Shown: positions 24,972 through 34,436, numbered from the stretch's first letter. The stretch: DNA of 64,000 nt from JAVJUV01 sp047314965 (GCF_047314965.1 NZ_JBLBVK010000041.1:1-64000), one strand, 5' to 3'. Numbers and translations: made by a program. The notes: generated from the sequence alone by a model not told the origin.

Positions 24972-27052
24972 AGCCGTCGGCCCTCTACCACCCACATCGT
25001 CTCGGGAAAGCTCCACGGCAGCGTCAGGCCATGGGTCATCAGATAGGCGCCGCTGACCCGGATCGAGCGGTATTTTAGCGCGGGCGTTCCACGGGACAGG
25101 CGTCCGACGTCTTCGCGGTTCTTCAATTCGATCTCGTACATCGCCTCGGGGCTGACGCGGGTCAGTCGAAGCGGGCGCGGCGAGATTTGCTCCGAGGTTG
25201 CGGCCTTGCCAGCAAAGACCACGAATTTCGCTCCGTCCGATGCGAGGTGCTGCTCAGCGATCACCGCCGGGTCCGGACTGTCGAGGCGCAGGATATCGGC
25301 TCCGACCAGCCAGTTGCGGTTGGCCTTCCACCAGTGGGTCACCTGACGAAGAGCTTCCGCCTCTTCCGGGGTGAGTTCCCGCGGGTCCATCTCGAACCCC
25401 ATATGGCGTTGCGCGGCGACCCAGGCGCGGAAGCGGATGTCGAGGACACGTCCGCTGGTGTGGCATTTCCGAGGGCCGACGTGGCTGCCGGTGACGGCCA
25501 TGGGAAGGAAGATCGAGGCGTTGTGCTGCATGCGCAGACGTTCGAGCGCGTCGTTCGAATCCGACAGCCAGACACGGTGGGTGCGACTTAGAATGCCGAA
25601 ATCAATCCGCCCGCCGCCAGAGGCGCAGCTTTCGATTTCGACACGCGGAAATGCCGCGCGTAGCCGGTCGAGCAACGCGTAGGTCCCGCGTGTCTGGGCG
25701 GCGTCGGGCATCGGTAGGACCCGGTTGTGATCCCACTTGATGTATTCGATGTCATGGGCTGACAGGATCGCGCCGATACGGTCGAAGAGATAGTCGCGCA
25801 CCTCGGACTTCGACATGTCGAGAGCCTGCTGGTTACGGCCCGGTATCTGGTCTTCGGCTCCAAAGGCCCAGTCGGGATGCGCCCGGAACGTGTTGGAATT
25901 GGGATTGATCATCTCGGGTTCGAACCAGATGCCGAATGTCATACCCATGGATTTCACATGATCGATCAGGGGATCGAGCCCGTCGGGATATTTGCGCCGG
26001 TCGATTTCCCAGTCGGCAAGGGCGGCGGTGTCATCGTCGCGCTGCCCGAACCATCCGTCATCGAGTACGAAGCGTTCGGCCCCCAGTTCGGCGGCGCGGG
26101 TCGCGATTTCTTTCAGTTCGTCGACGTCGTGCCGGAAATAGACGGCTTCCCAGCAGTTGTAATGCACGGGCCGGGGGCGTTCCGGATTGGGCCAGGTCAC
26201 GACCCGGTCGCGGAGATGGCGCTGGAAGGCAACGGCGCATCCGTTGAGCCCGTCGTTGGAGTAGACGGCAAAGAGCTTACCTGTTCTGAACGCGGTCTGG
26301 GGGGTGCTTTCGACCCTTGCCGCGTGTCCGAACTGGATCTGCCTGCGTCCGTCCGGCAGTTCTTCGGCGATCATGCGGTGGCCGCCGGACCAGCCGTAAT
26401 GGAACGCATAGGCCTCGCCACGCGCATTCGTCGCGCCCCGGCAGGGAACGATCAGTCCGGGGAAGTGCTCATGCCCCGTCCGGCCGGTCCGGTTTTCGCG
26501 ATAGCGGATGCCCGGCGTCCAAGGCGTTCGGTGCATCTGGAATTCTCCGCACCAGCGCCCGGCGAAGTCGATCATCTCGTCGGACAGTTGCGGGGCGGGG
26601 AACACCGGCGCGGACAGCCAGTGGAGGTGAACGGGGCGGGCGGCGAGAAGCTCAGCCTCGGCCTCGATCAGGTGGGTGGCGGGGTCGATCGAGAAGCGCG
26701 CTGTGTAGGTCAGCACCTCGCCCTGGTCGGTATAGGTGAGTGCCAGGCCGTTGTCTCGGCGGTCCACGCCGGAGAGGCAGAACTTCGGCAGGTAGGGCGT
26801 GCCATCGGTGTCGCCCAGGATAAGGCCGGGCTGGCCGGGAAAGGTTCGCGTTGCCTCGGGACAGATCGAAAGCTCGGGGTTGGTGTCCAGCATCCCGCCG
26901 GTCACATCGAGCGCGTGGGCTTCGTAGAGCGTTGTCAGATCTTCGTCATCGGGAAGCCGCGTGCCCCAGTAGAGCACTTCGGCCAGCCTGTCCTGGTCGG
27001 ACCCGAGGACGAGGGTCTGACGACTGTCGTCCAGCCGCCAGCATTGGATCAT
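24968..27052 (-). CDS. Alpha-galactosidase, glycoside hydrolase family 36
   Basis: A 694-residue cytoplasmic enzyme that releases alpha-galactose from oligosaccharides such as melibiose or raffinose. An N-terminal beta-supersandwich precedes a TIM barrel with FVLDDGWFG (328-336), YIKWDHNR with nucleophile D441, and LSDSNDAL with the acid/base Asp about 498, plus the CASGGGRIDFG loop typical of GH36. No signal peptide. It is the last gene of the importer operon, and its start overlaps the permease stop by ATGA, which ties the importer to alpha-galactosides. Confidence 0.93.
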   Translation of the reverse strand: MIQCWRLDDSRQTLVLGSDQDRLAEVLYWGTRLPDDEDLTTLYEAHALDVTGGMLDTNPELSICPEATRTFPGQPGLILGDTDGTPYLPKFCLSGVDRRDNGLALTYTDQGEVLTYTARFSIDPATHLIEAEAELLAARPVHLHWLSAPVFPAPQLSDEMIDFAGRWCGEFQMHRTPWTPGIRYRENRTGRTGHEHFPGLIVPCRGATNARGEAYAFHYGWSGGHRMIAEELPDGRRQIQFGHAARVESTPQTAFRTGKLFAVYSNDGLNGCAVAFQRHLRDRVVTWPNPERPRPVHYNCWEAVYFRHDVDELKEIATRAAELGAERFVLDDGWFGQRDDDTAALADWEIDRRKYPDGLDPLIDHVKSMGMTFGIWFEPEMINPNSNTFRAHPDWAFGAEDQIPGRNQQALDMSKSEVRDYLFDRIGAILSAHDIEYIKWDHNRVLPMPDAAQTRGTYALLDRLRAAFPRVEIESCASGGGRIDFGILSRTHRVWLSDSNDALERLRMQHNASIFLPMAVTGSHVGPRKCHTSGRVLDIRFRAWVAAQRHMGFEMDPRELTPEEAEALRQVTHWWKANRNWLVGADILRLDSPDPAVIAEQHLASDGAKFVVFAGKAATSEQISPRPLRLTRVSPEAMYEIELKNREDVGRLSRGTPALKYRSIRVSGAYLMTHGLTLPWSFPETMWVVEGRRL

Positions 27053-27918
27053 TTCACGGCACCCAGTGTGAGCCCGGCGATGAAGTGTTTCTGCATCAGG
27101 AAAAACATCAGGACCGGGGGGATTGCGGCCATGAGCGAGGCGGCCGAGACGAGGTGCCAGTTATTGACGAACTGGCCGTTCAGCGCGCGCACGCCGGCGG
27201 TGATGGGTTTCGCGGTTTCACCCTGTGTAAGGACGTTGGCCCAGAAGAAGTCGTTCCAGACAAAGGTGAAGATAAGGACCGCAAGCGCCGCGATCGCGGG
27301 GCGCACGAGTGGCAGGACGACGTACCAGAAGATCTTCCACTCTGCGACGCCCTCGATTCGCGCGCTTTCGATCAGGTCGAACGGAAGGGCCTTGATGAAG
27401 TTTCGCATGAACAGCGTGCAGAACCCGGTCTGGAAGGCCGAATGGAAAAGAAACTGCCCCGCGATCGTATCGTAGAGGCCGGTCTGCACGGACATGTCCC
27501 TGACGGGGACCATCAGGATCTGGAAGGGGATGAAGTTGCCCGCGACGAAAAGGAAAAAGAGCGGCAGGGCGACCCGGAACCGGTAGATCGCAAGCGCATA
27601 GCCCGCGAGGCATGCCAGAGAAACGGAGATGAGGACCGTCGGTACGGTGATCATCACCGAGTTCAGCATGTAGGTCGCGGCCTGGGATTGGGTGAAGACG
27701 GCCGAGTAGTTTTCGAACACGCGAAATTCGGAAGGCCATCCGAAGATGTTGCCCGAGTTGATATCGGCGGCGCCGCGGATCGAGGTGACAAAGATCGCCA
27801 GAAGGGGCAGGAGCCAGATGAAGAGGGCCAATGGCAGGAACGCCTGATAACCGACCCGGACGGCAGCGCTGGATTTTTCGATAGGACGCGGGAACATCTC
27901 AGCGGCCTCCTTTTTCAT
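27049..27918 (-). CDS. CUT1-family sugar ABC permease (MalG/AglG type)
   Basis: A 289-residue inner-membrane permease with six predicted spans. The cytoplasmic EAA loop is visible (ESARIEGVAEWKIFWYVVLPLVRP, read in two parts), and the C-terminus ends FIAGLTLGAVK, as in MalG-type subunits. It overlaps the preceding permease by 20 bp and the alpha-galactosidase by 4 bp, so it lies in the middle of a tightly coupled operon for alpha-galactoside import. Confidence 0.9.
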   Translation of the reverse strand: MKKEAAEMFPRPIEKSSAAVRVGYQAFLPLALFIWLLPLLAIFVTSIRGAADINSGNIFGWPSEFRVFENYSAVFTQSQAATYMLNSVMITVPTVLISVSLACLAGYALAIYRFRVALPLFFLFVAGNFIPFQILMVPVRDMSVQTGLYDTIAGQFLFHSAFQTGFCTLFMRNFIKALPFDLIESARIEGVAEWKIFWYVVLPLVRPAIAALAVLIFTFVWNDFFWANVLTQGETAKPITAGVRALNGQFVNNWHLVSAASLMAAIPPVLMFFLMQKHFIAGLTLGAVK

Positions 27919-28873
27919 CCTGGTACATCCTCCACAGGAAGTAGGAGATGTAGACCAGCATGATCATGAACAGAACCGTCGCGACCGCCGAGCCGTAGCC
28001 ATAGCGCTCGCCGTATTCCGAGATTGCGACTTCATACATGTAGTAGGCCAGAACGTTGGTCGATCCGTATGGGCCGCCCTGGGTCATGATCGCGATCATG
28101 TCGAAGGACCGCAGCGCACCGATCACCGTGACGACCACGGCGATGAAAGTGGCGGGACGAAGCTGGGGCAGAACCACGTGCCAGAGCATCTTCCAGCCCT
28201 TCGCCCCGTCGAGCCGTGCGGCCTCGATCTGGTCTGCGGCGACGTTGTTCAGTCCGGTGAGGTAGAGGATCATGCAATATGCGATCTGGGGCCAAAGTCC
28301 CGCGAAGATGATTCCGTAGGTAGCGTACTCTGGGCTTGACAGGATGTCGGGCACGGGCCGGTCGCACTTGAATGTCGTATTGCCGAGGATGTTCGTCGTC
28401 TCCTCGCAGAAGATCGCCTGCCAGACACTGCCGACGACTCCGAAGTCGGGGTTGTAGAACCAGCCGAAGATCAGGCCGACGACGACCTGGGAGATGACGA
28501 AGGGGAAGAAGAACATCGACTTGTAGAACCGCATTCCCGTGACGGTCTGATTGAGGAACAAGGCGATGAACAACCCTGCCGGAACGGCCAGCATGTAGAG
28601 GACCAGCCAGAGCACGTTGTTCTTGAGTGATGTCCAGAAGTTCGGGTCGTTCCAGAGCTTCGTATAGTTCTCGAACCCGACCCATGTTGCAGTGGATGTT
28701 CCGTCGGCGCGATAAAGCCCGTTCCATTCGTAGAAACTGAGCGAAATCGATTCGAAAATCGGGAAGACGACGTAGACGCAGAAGAAGAGAAGCGCAGGTG
28801 CCAGGAAGAACCATGGCGCCACGGAAAGCTTGTTCCTCGTCAGCCAGGATTCGTTGTGGGATGTGTCGCTCAT
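27899..28873 (-). CDS. CUT1-family sugar ABC permease (MalF/AglF type)
   Basis: A 324-residue inner-membrane permease. Spans begin after a short polar N-terminus (WFFLAPALLFFCVYVVFPIFESI). The EAA loop is EAARLDGAKGWKMLWHVV. Two cysteines lie in an extended periplasmic loop (FCEETTNIL, FKCDRP), a common feature of AglF-like subunits. It partners the downstream permease and the binding protein upstream, from which it is separated by a strong intercistronic hairpin. Confidence 0.9.
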   Translation of the reverse strand: MSDTSHNESWLTRNKLSVAPWFFLAPALLFFCVYVVFPIFESISLSFYEWNGLYRADGTSTATWVGFENYTKLWNDPNFWTSLKNNVLWLVLYMLAVPAGLFIALFLNQTVTGMRFYKSMFFFPFVISQVVVGLIFGWFYNPDFGVVGSVWQAIFCEETTNILGNTTFKCDRPVPDILSSPEYATYGIIFAGLWPQIAYCMILYLTGLNNVAADQIEAARLDGAKGWKMLWHVVLPQLRPATFIAVVVTVIGALRSFDMIAIMTQGGPYGSTNVLAYYMYEVAISEYGERYGYGSAVATVLFMIMLVYISYFLWRMYQDEKGGR

Positions 28874-28898
28874 CGTCTCCTCCCCGAGAAAATGAAGG

Positions 28899-28926
28899 GT
28901 CCGCGGCGCTGTGGAGCGCCGCGGAC
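28899..28926 (-). terminator. Intercistronic hairpin between binding-protein and permease genes
   Basis: A perfect 12-bp stem GTCCGCGGCGCT (28899-28910) / AGCGCCGCGGAC (28915-28926) with a four-base loop lies in the 66-bp gap. There is no U-tract. It is likely a 3'-stabilising or partial-termination element giving more binding protein than permease, as known for mal-type operons. Confidence 0.7.
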
Positions 28927-28939
28927 TTTGGCCTGAGGC

Positions 28940-30175
28940 TTACTTGTAGACTTCGACCTGCACCTCATCGAGGCGCTGCAGAACTTCCATCTTGGTCGAG
29001 GTGTCCAGCATGAACTTCTGGAAGCCTTCCATGCCGGCTTTCGCCATCTCGGCCGGAGCATCCCGGTCGTAGAACTGGGCTATGCCGGTGGCCGAGTTCA
29101 GGAGCGCGAAACCTTCCTGGATGAACTTGTTGTCCGAGATCGAGGCTTTGGCGTTGATTGGCAGCTGGCCGATGGTCTCGTTCCATTCGGTCTGGACGTC
29201 GGGCCGCGCCACGAAGGCGAGCCACTTCTTGGCGTCCTCGACGTTCTTGGCGTTGGTCGGGATGAAGAAAGCGTCAGCGGGCGCTTCTTCGGCCAGAGGG
29301 ACGTTCGCGTCGATCGTCGGGAACGGCATGAAGTCGATTTGGTCCTCGGTCAGGCCGGCGTTCTTGAAGCCGTCGACGGCGAAGTTGCCCATCACGTACA
29401 TCGCGGCATCGCCGTTGGCGAAGGGAGCGATTGCATCCTGCCAGTCCATCGAGGCGTGGTTGTCGATCCAGCCGCACTCGTTGATCATGGTTTCCCAGTT
29501 GTCGAAGGTCTTCACGATGCGAGGATCGGTGTACTTGATCTCACCGGCGGTCAGCGCGTTGTGGACTTCGTAGCCGTTGGTGCGGAGGTTCAGGTAATCG
29601 AATACGCCTGCGGCCGGCCAGAGGAACTTGGTGCCGATGGCAAACGGAGTGACCCCGTTTTCCTTCATCTTGGCGCAGCCCGCCAGCATATCGTCCCAGG
29701 TCTTGAACTCTTCGAGCTCGAGGAGGTCGAACACGTCTTTCCGGTAGTAGACGCCCCACTGGTAGTAGGAATAGGGCACGCCCCAGATCTTGCCGTCGCG
29801 CGACATGGTCGCCTTGATCGCGGCGAGGTCCTCGTTGAAGCCGTTGGCTTCCCAGACGTCGTCCACGGGCTGGAAGAGGCCGGCATCCACGAAGGGCGCC
29901 ATGCGGTTGCCGGGGTACCACGAGGTCACGTCGGGCGATTCGGCGGTCAGGAAGTTGCGGATGGCAGTCTTGTGCGCTTCGCGGTCGTTGTTGTTCACGA
30001 TCACGTTGATGTCGGGGTTCTCGGCCGAGAACTTGGCGACAGCGGCGTCGAAGGCGGCCTTCGGGCCGGGGTTCAGGTCGTCGAAGTTGATGACGAGATC
30101 GCGAGCAAGCGCGCCAGACGCCATCAGGGCGCCCGCCGCAGTTGCGACCAGCGTCAGTTTGAATGTGCGGAACAT
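28940..30175 (-). CDS. Periplasmic sugar-binding protein of the alpha-galactoside ABC importer
   Basis: A 411-residue family 1 extracellular solute-binding protein. A Sec signal peptide is clear (MFRTFKLTLVATAAGALMAS, cleavage likely after ALA). The mature part has the SBP family 1 pattern, including TSWYPGNRMAPF, GVPYSYYQWGVYYRK and AMYVMGNFAVDG. ATG at 30175 has GGAGGA close upstream. It is the first gene of the operon binding protein, permease, permease, alpha-galactosidase. Substrate is inferred from the last gene. Confidence 0.88.
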   Translation of the reverse strand: MFRTFKLTLVATAAGALMASGALARDLVINFDDLNPGPKAAFDAAVAKFSAENPDINVIVNNNDREAHKTAIRNFLTAESPDVTSWYPGNRMAPFVDAGLFQPVDDVWEANGFNEDLAAIKATMSRDGKIWGVPYSYYQWGVYYRKDVFDLLELEEFKTWDDMLAGCAKMKENGVTPFAIGTKFLWPAAGVFDYLNLRTNGYEVHNALTAGEIKYTDPRIVKTFDNWETMINECGWIDNHASMDWQDAIAPFANGDAAMYVMGNFAVDGFKNAGLTEDQIDFMPFPTIDANVPLAEEAPADAFFIPTNAKNVEDAKKWLAFVARPDVQTEWNETIGQLPINAKASISDNKFIQEGFALLNSATGIAQFYDRDAPAEMAKAGMEGFQKFMLDTSTKMEVLQRLDEVQVEVYK

Positions 30176-30208
30176 GGTGTCCTCCCAGTTAGTCCCTTGG
30201 TGAGTCAA

Positions 30209-30225
30209 GTTCCACTATTTGGAAC
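30209..30225. promoter_or_regulatory. Operator-like inverted repeat 1 (IclR site?)
   Basis: GTTCCA-CTATT-TGGAAC, a perfect 6-5-6 inverted repeat, sits 34 bp upstream of the binding-protein start in the divergent promoter. Its geometry is that of IclR-type sites. The adjacent iclR-type gene is the obvious candidate regulator. Confidence 0.65.
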
Positions 30226-30228
30226 ATC

Positions 30229-30245
30229 GTCTCAACTATTGAAAC
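30229..30245. promoter_or_regulatory. Operator-like inverted repeat 2 (IclR site?)
   Basis: GTCTCA-ACTAT-TGAAAC has the same 6-5-6 layout as repeat 1, with one mismatch. The two centres (30217 and 30237) are exactly 20 bp apart, close to two helical turns, so two dimers could bind on one face. Confidence 0.6.
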
Positions 30246-30298
30246 TATGCGGAAGTGACGATATGGTGTCAACACTTCTTTCCGCGGGGAGGGCGGAT

Positions 30299-31087
30299 GT
30301 GAACATCGATGCCAGAAGTGACGGTACGGTAGGCAAGGCGCTTGATCTGCTCGATCTGGTGGCCCGATCACCTGTTCCGCTTCGCTTCTCGGATATCCAG
30401 CCCCAAAGCCCGCATCCCAAGGCCACACTGCACAGGCTGCTGCAAACGCTCGTCAGTCAGGGCATGCTGTCCTATGACCATGATGCGCATACATATTCCC
30501 TGGGCCTGAGACTGGTTCAGCTGGCCCACAAAGCATGGTCGCAGAGTTCGCTGGCTCCTCACGCGCGCCCCTTTGTCGATGCGCTGGCGCGCCGAACCGG
30601 AGAGACCATCCACCTTGCGCAGATGGTCTCCGGGCAGGTCCTTTACATCGACAAGCGCAACGCCCGCGACCCGGTCGAGATGTTCAGCCAGGCCGGGAAG
30701 GTCGGCCCCGGATACTGCACGGGAGTCGGCAAGGCGATTCTCGCTTTCCAGAGTGAGGCCGAGCGGTCTCTGGCCATCGCACAGCAGAGTTTCCACCGAT
30801 ATACCGAAAACACCCTCCCCGATGCCGCCGCACTGTCGGCCGAACTTGCCGAAATCCGTAAGGCGGGGATCTCGTTCGACCGCGAGGAGCATGAACCGGG
30901 CATCATTTGTATCGCGGCTCCCATTCTGTCGAGCCGCGACAACGTGCTGGGCGCCCTGTCGGTTACGACGACCACTGCCCGTCACTGCCTTGATGAATTG
31001 CTGGAATGGAAGCCGGCGCTGACCGATACCGCCGCGAAAATCGCGCAGGCCGCCGAGGCCTGGAGATTTCCGGCGCAGACGTCCTGA
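30299..31087 (+). CDS. IclR-family transcriptional regulator
   Basis: A regulator of about 262 residues. An N-terminal winged helix-turn-helix (VGKALDLLDLVARSPVPLRF, then HPKATLHRLLQTLVSQGML) is followed by an effector-binding domain with GPGYCTGVGKAILAF and the C-terminal SVTTTTARH strand. Start: GTG at 30299 has GGGAGGG six bases upstream; ATG at 30263 is in frame but without a site. It probably controls both this operon and the divergent alpha-galactosidase operon through the two inverted repeats. Effector not known. Confidence 0.88.
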   Translation: MNIDARSDGTVGKALDLLDLVARSPVPLRFSDIQPQSPHPKATLHRLLQTLVSQGMLSYDHDAHTYSLGLRLVQLAHKAWSQSSLAPHARPFVDALARRTGETIHLAQMVSGQVLYIDKRNARDPVEMFSQAGKVGPGYCTGVGKAILAFQSEAERSLAIAQQSFHRYTENTLPDAAALSAELAEIRKAGISFDREEHEPGIICIAAPILSSRDNVLGALSVTTTTARHCLDELLEWKPALTDTAAKIAQAAEAWRFPAQTS

Positions 31088-31101
31088 GAGAGGAAAAACG
31101 A

Positions 31102-32163
31102 ATGACCGGAGTAACACTGGAAAAAGCCGTCAAGACATACGGCAACGTTCAGGTCATCCACGGGGTGGACTTGGAAATTGCCGATGGCGAGTTCTGCGTG
31201 TTCGTTGGTCCTTCGGGCTGCGGGAAGTCCACTCTTCTGCGGATGATAGCGGGGCTTGAAGAGACATCGGCCGGGAAGATCAGCATCGGAAGCCGGGATG
31301 TCACCCGCGTCGATCCGGCGGAACGCGGCGTTGCAATGGTGTTCCAGACCTACGCGCTTTATCCGCACATGACCGTTGAAGAGAATATGGGTTTCGGTCT
31401 TCGGATGAACGGCCATCCCAAGGACGAGATCAAGCGCAAGGTGGCCGAAGCCAGCCGCGTGCTGAAGCTAGACGATTATCTCAAGCGCAAGCCAGCTGCG
31501 CTGTCGGGCGGCCAGCGCCAGCGGGTCGCCATCGGTCGCGCGATCGTGCGAGGCCCCGAGGTATTTTTGTTCGACGAACCGCTGTCGAACCTCGATGCGG
31601 AACTTCGCGTGGACATGAGGGTTGAGATCGCGCGGCTTCACAATGAAATCGGCGCGACGATGATCTACGTCACCCATGACCAGGTCGAGGCGATGACGCT
31701 TGCCGACAAGATCGTGGTCCTGCGGGCAGGGCGCATCGAGCAGGTTGGCGCGCCGATGGAGCTTTACCGAAACCCGGACAACAAGTTCGTGGCCGGTTTC
31801 ATTGGTTCGCCCTCGATGAACTTCCTGAAAGGCCGCGTGGTGGAAGGCGGTGTCGAGGTCGCCGGATTGGGTGGTGCGGTCATCGCGACTGGCGTTGCTC
31901 TTCCTGGCGCCGGCCGTGACGTCATCGTCGGGCTTCGTCCGCAAGACATTACGCTGTCGGCGGAGCCTTCGGCGCTGAAAGTGGACATCACGGAACAGCT
32001 GGGAGGCGTCGCTTACGAGTACCTGTCAACGCCGACAGGCGAGGCCTTCGTTGCGGAGAGCAAGGGAGATGACGCGATCGATTCCGGTACGGAGGTCAAG
32101 GTTCGCTTCGATCCGGCGCGGGTCATGTTCTTCGATGCCGAAACCGAAGCGCGGTTGCGTTAA
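31102..32163 (+). CDS. ABC transporter ATPase of MalK/UgpC type
   Basis: A 353-residue CUT1-type ATPase. Walker A is GPSGCGKST, signature LSGGQRQRV, Walker B LFDEPLSNLD and the H-loop THDQ. The C-terminal TOBE/OB region is present (FIGSPSMNFLKG to the end). It lies 14 bp after the iclR-type gene and is not in the operon with its permeases. It would energise the alpha-galactoside importer encoded on the other strand. Confidence 0.92.
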   Translation: MTGVTLEKAVKTYGNVQVIHGVDLEIADGEFCVFVGPSGCGKSTLLRMIAGLEETSAGKISIGSRDVTRVDPAERGVAMVFQTYALYPHMTVEENMGFGLRMNGHPKDEIKRKVAEASRVLKLDDYLKRKPAALSGGQRQRVAIGRAIVRGPEVFLFDEPLSNLDAELRVDMRVEIARLHNEIGATMIYVTHDQVEAMTLADKIVVLRAGRIEQVGAPMELYRNPDNKFVAGFIGSPSMNFLKGRVVEGGVEVAGLGGAVIATGVALPGAGRDVIVGLRPQDITLSAEPSALKVDITEQLGGVAYEYLSTPTGEAFVAESKGDDAIDSGTEVKVRFDPARVMFFDAETEARLR

Positions 32164-32206
32164 CCGGACGACTTGTTGCCCGGTGCCAGCTTGGGACGCA
32201 GCGGCT

Positions 32207-33490
32207 CTAGGATACCTTGTGCCGGCGGCGGACGCTTGCGGGGCGACCATTGATCGAGAGCCGGCTGTCATTGCGGTTCTTCTGCGCGACGATCCTGCCC
32301 TTGGAGATGACCGCCAGTCGATCCGGCCGCAACCGGACGGCTTCGATCGGATCGCCCGCGTCCAGAACGACCAGTGAGGCAGTCTTGCCTTCCGCGATCC
32401 CGTAACCATCGAGATGCATGATCGCCGCATTGTGCTGGGTCACCATGTCGAAGCAGCGCCGCATTTCCTCGGGCGAGGTCATCTGGGCGACGTGCAATCC
32501 CATGAACGCCACGTCCAGCATGTCGCCGGTGCCAAGACTGTACCAGGGATCGCGGACGCAATCCTGTCCCCATCCGACGGTGATCCCCATCGCCTGCATC
32601 TCTTTCACGCGCGTCAGGCCGCGCCGTTTGGGATAGGAGTCGTGCCGTCCCTGAAGGACGATGTTTATGAGCGGATTGGGGATCGCCGCGATCTCCGCTT
32701 CGGCAATGAGAGGCAGAAGCTTGGAGACATAGTAGTTGTCCATCGAATGCATCGAGGTCAGGTGCGATCCCGCAACCCGGCCCTGAAGCCCGAGGCGCTG
32801 GGTCTCGTAGGCGAGCGTCTCGATATGCCGGCTCATAGGGTCGTCGGTTTCGTCGCAATGCATGTCGACCGGCAGGCCGCGTTCCGCCGCGATCTCGCAA
32901 AGCGCGCGCACGGATGCACGGCCGTCCTCCATGGTGCGTTCGAAATGCGGGATGCCGCCCACGATATCGACACCCATGTCGAGTGCGCGGACGACGTTCG
33001 CGGCTCCGGTCGCCGTGCGCAGAAAACCGTCCTGCGGGAAGGCGACAAGCTGCAGGTCGAGATAGGGTTTCACGCGCTCGCGGACCTCGAGCATCGCGGT
33101 GACCGTATTCAGGTGGTCGGGTGTGGTGTCGACATGGGTACGGATCGCGAGAAGTCCCATCGAGACCGCCCAGTCGCAATAGTCGAGCGCACGGTTCACC
33201 ATCTCGTCCACGGTAGCGATCTCGCGCAACTCCCCCCAGAGATCGATGCCTTCGAGCAGCGTACCGGATGCATTGATCCGAGGCGTGCCGTAACTGAGCG
33301 TCGCATCCATGTGAAAATGCGGATCGACGAAGGGCGGCGCGACAAGATCCCCCGCGGCGTCGATGGTGGTGCCGGCGGTCGAGCCGTCGAGCGTACCGAT
33401 CGCGGCGATGGTGCCGCCCCGGATGCCGATATCGGCGATTGTTCCGTCCGGCAGGGTGCCGCCGGTCACGAGGATGTCGAATTCGGCCAT
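32207..33490 (-). CDS. codA: CodA-like cytosine deaminase family amidohydrolase
   Basis: A 427-residue TIM-barrel metal hydrolase. Motifs follow CodA: FVDPHFHMD (H58, H60), Q153 in FPQDGF, MHCDET (H211, E214), SHLTSMHSM (H243), and GQDCVRDPWYSLGT with D310. These suit deamination of cytosine or a related pyrimidine or purine. It starts at ATG 33490, overlapping the permease stop as ATGA; the frame stays open upstream but that is antisense to nothing useful. It is the last gene of a nucleobase/nucleoside importer operon, supporting a nucleobase role. Other amidohydrolase substrates, such as isoguanine or 5-methylcytosine, are possible. Confidence 0.8.
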   Translation of the reverse strand: MAEFDILVTGGTLPDGTIADIGIRGGTIAAIGTLDGSTAGTTIDAAGDLVAPPFVDPHFHMDATLSYGTPRINASGTLLEGIDLWGELREIATVDEMVNRALDYCDWAVSMGLLAIRTHVDTTPDHLNTVTAMLEVRERVKPYLDLQLVAFPQDGFLRTATGAANVVRALDMGVDIVGGIPHFERTMEDGRASVRALCEIAAERGLPVDMHCDETDDPMSRHIETLAYETQRLGLQGRVAGSHLTSMHSMDNYYVSKLLPLIAEAEIAAIPNPLINIVLQGRHDSYPKRRGLTRVKEMQAMGITVGWGQDCVRDPWYSLGTGDMLDVAFMGLHVAQMTSPEEMRRCFDMVTQHNAAIMHLDGYGIAEGKTASLVVLDAGDPIEAVRLRPDRLAVISKGRIVAQKNRNDSRLSINGRPASVRRRHKVS

Positions 33491-34434
33491 CAGCGCTCTC
33501 CGCGATTGTAGGGGACCATCAGGGCTTCGGGCACCTGGGCGCGGCGGGACATGAGTACGAGCGCCAGGATCGAAAGGACGTAAGGCACCATGAGGAAGAT
33601 CTGGTAGGGCACGACCGCGCCCAGCGGTGTCTGCTGCATGCGTATTTGCAGGGCGTCGAAGGCCGCGAAGAGAAGTGCCCCGATCAGGGCCTTTCCGGGT
33701 CGCCACGCACCGAATACGACGAGCGCAATGCAGATCCATCCGCGTCCGTTCACCATCTCGAAGAAGAATGACGAGAAGGCGGACATGGTGAGGAAGGCTC
33801 CGCCGACCGCCATGAGGCCAGAACCGACAACGACGGCGCCCATGCGGATGGCGGTCACCGAGAGGCCCTGAGCCTCGACCGCCGAGGGGTTTTCGCCAGC
33901 GGCCCGCAGCGCGAGACCGAGCGGCGTTCTGTAGAGTACCAGTGCGACGATGCCCGCCGTTGCAAGGGCGAGGTATGTCAGGGGCGTCTGGGAGAAGAGT
34001 GCTTCGCCAAGGAAAGGGAGGTCGGAGAGCACGGGGATCTCGACCGGCTGGAACGGTTCGATCCTGGGCGGGCTTGTGACTTCGGGCAGGGCAAGGCGGT
34101 AGGCGTAATATGCGGTGGACGTGGCCAAGAGTGTCACCCCAAGTCCGACCACGTGTTGCGACAGGCCGAAGGGCACCGTCAGCGTGGCGTGGAGGAAGCC
34201 GAACAGCATCCCCGAGATCATGGCGACCATAACGCCGGGCCAGAGCCCCAGCCCTGCATAGACCGCGATCCAGCCTGCAAAGGCGCCGAATACCATGATG
34301 CCCTCGATGCCGAGGTTGAGTACTCCCGCGCGCTCGCAAATGAGTTCACCCATCGTTGCGAAGATAAGAGGCGAGGCGATCCGCAGGACCGCGCCCCAGA
34401 AGCTGGCTGAAAGGAGTATTTCAAGGATTTCCAT
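33490..34434 (-). CDS. BMP-type ABC transporter permease (nucleoside/nucleobase)
   Basis: A 314-residue inner-membrane permease with about eight hydrophobic segments, of the LivH/RbsC-like branch that pairs with BMP-family binding proteins (YufQ type). Seen are LICERAGVLNLGIEGIM, a hallmark of this subgroup, and LGLALRAAGENPSAVEAQGL. It overlaps the deaminase start and lies two bases after the other permease. It forms the second membrane subunit. Confidence 0.88.
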   Translation of the reverse strand: MEILEILLSASFWGAVLRIASPLIFATMGELICERAGVLNLGIEGIMVFGAFAGWIAVYAGLGLWPGVMVAMISGMLFGFLHATLTVPFGLSQHVVGLGVTLLATSTAYYAYRLALPEVTSPPRIEPFQPVEIPVLSDLPFLGEALFSQTPLTYLALATAGIVALVLYRTPLGLALRAAGENPSAVEAQGLSVTAIRMGAVVVGSGLMAVGGAFLTMSAFSSFFFEMVNGRGWICIALVVFGAWRPGKALIGALLFAAFDALQIRMQQTPLGAVVPYQIFLMVPYVLSILALVLMSRRAQVPEALMVPYNRGER

Positions 34435-34436
34435 CG

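Noticed and set aside
25877..27475. A 532-codon open frame antisense to alpha-galactosidase and permease
   Set aside because: It crosses the junction of two well-supported minus-strand genes and shows no protein family pattern.
33491..34339. Upstream extension of the CodA-like protein through the permease gene
   Set aside because: The deaminase domain begins at MAEFDILVTGG (33490), and the upstream part is the permease gene read in another frame.
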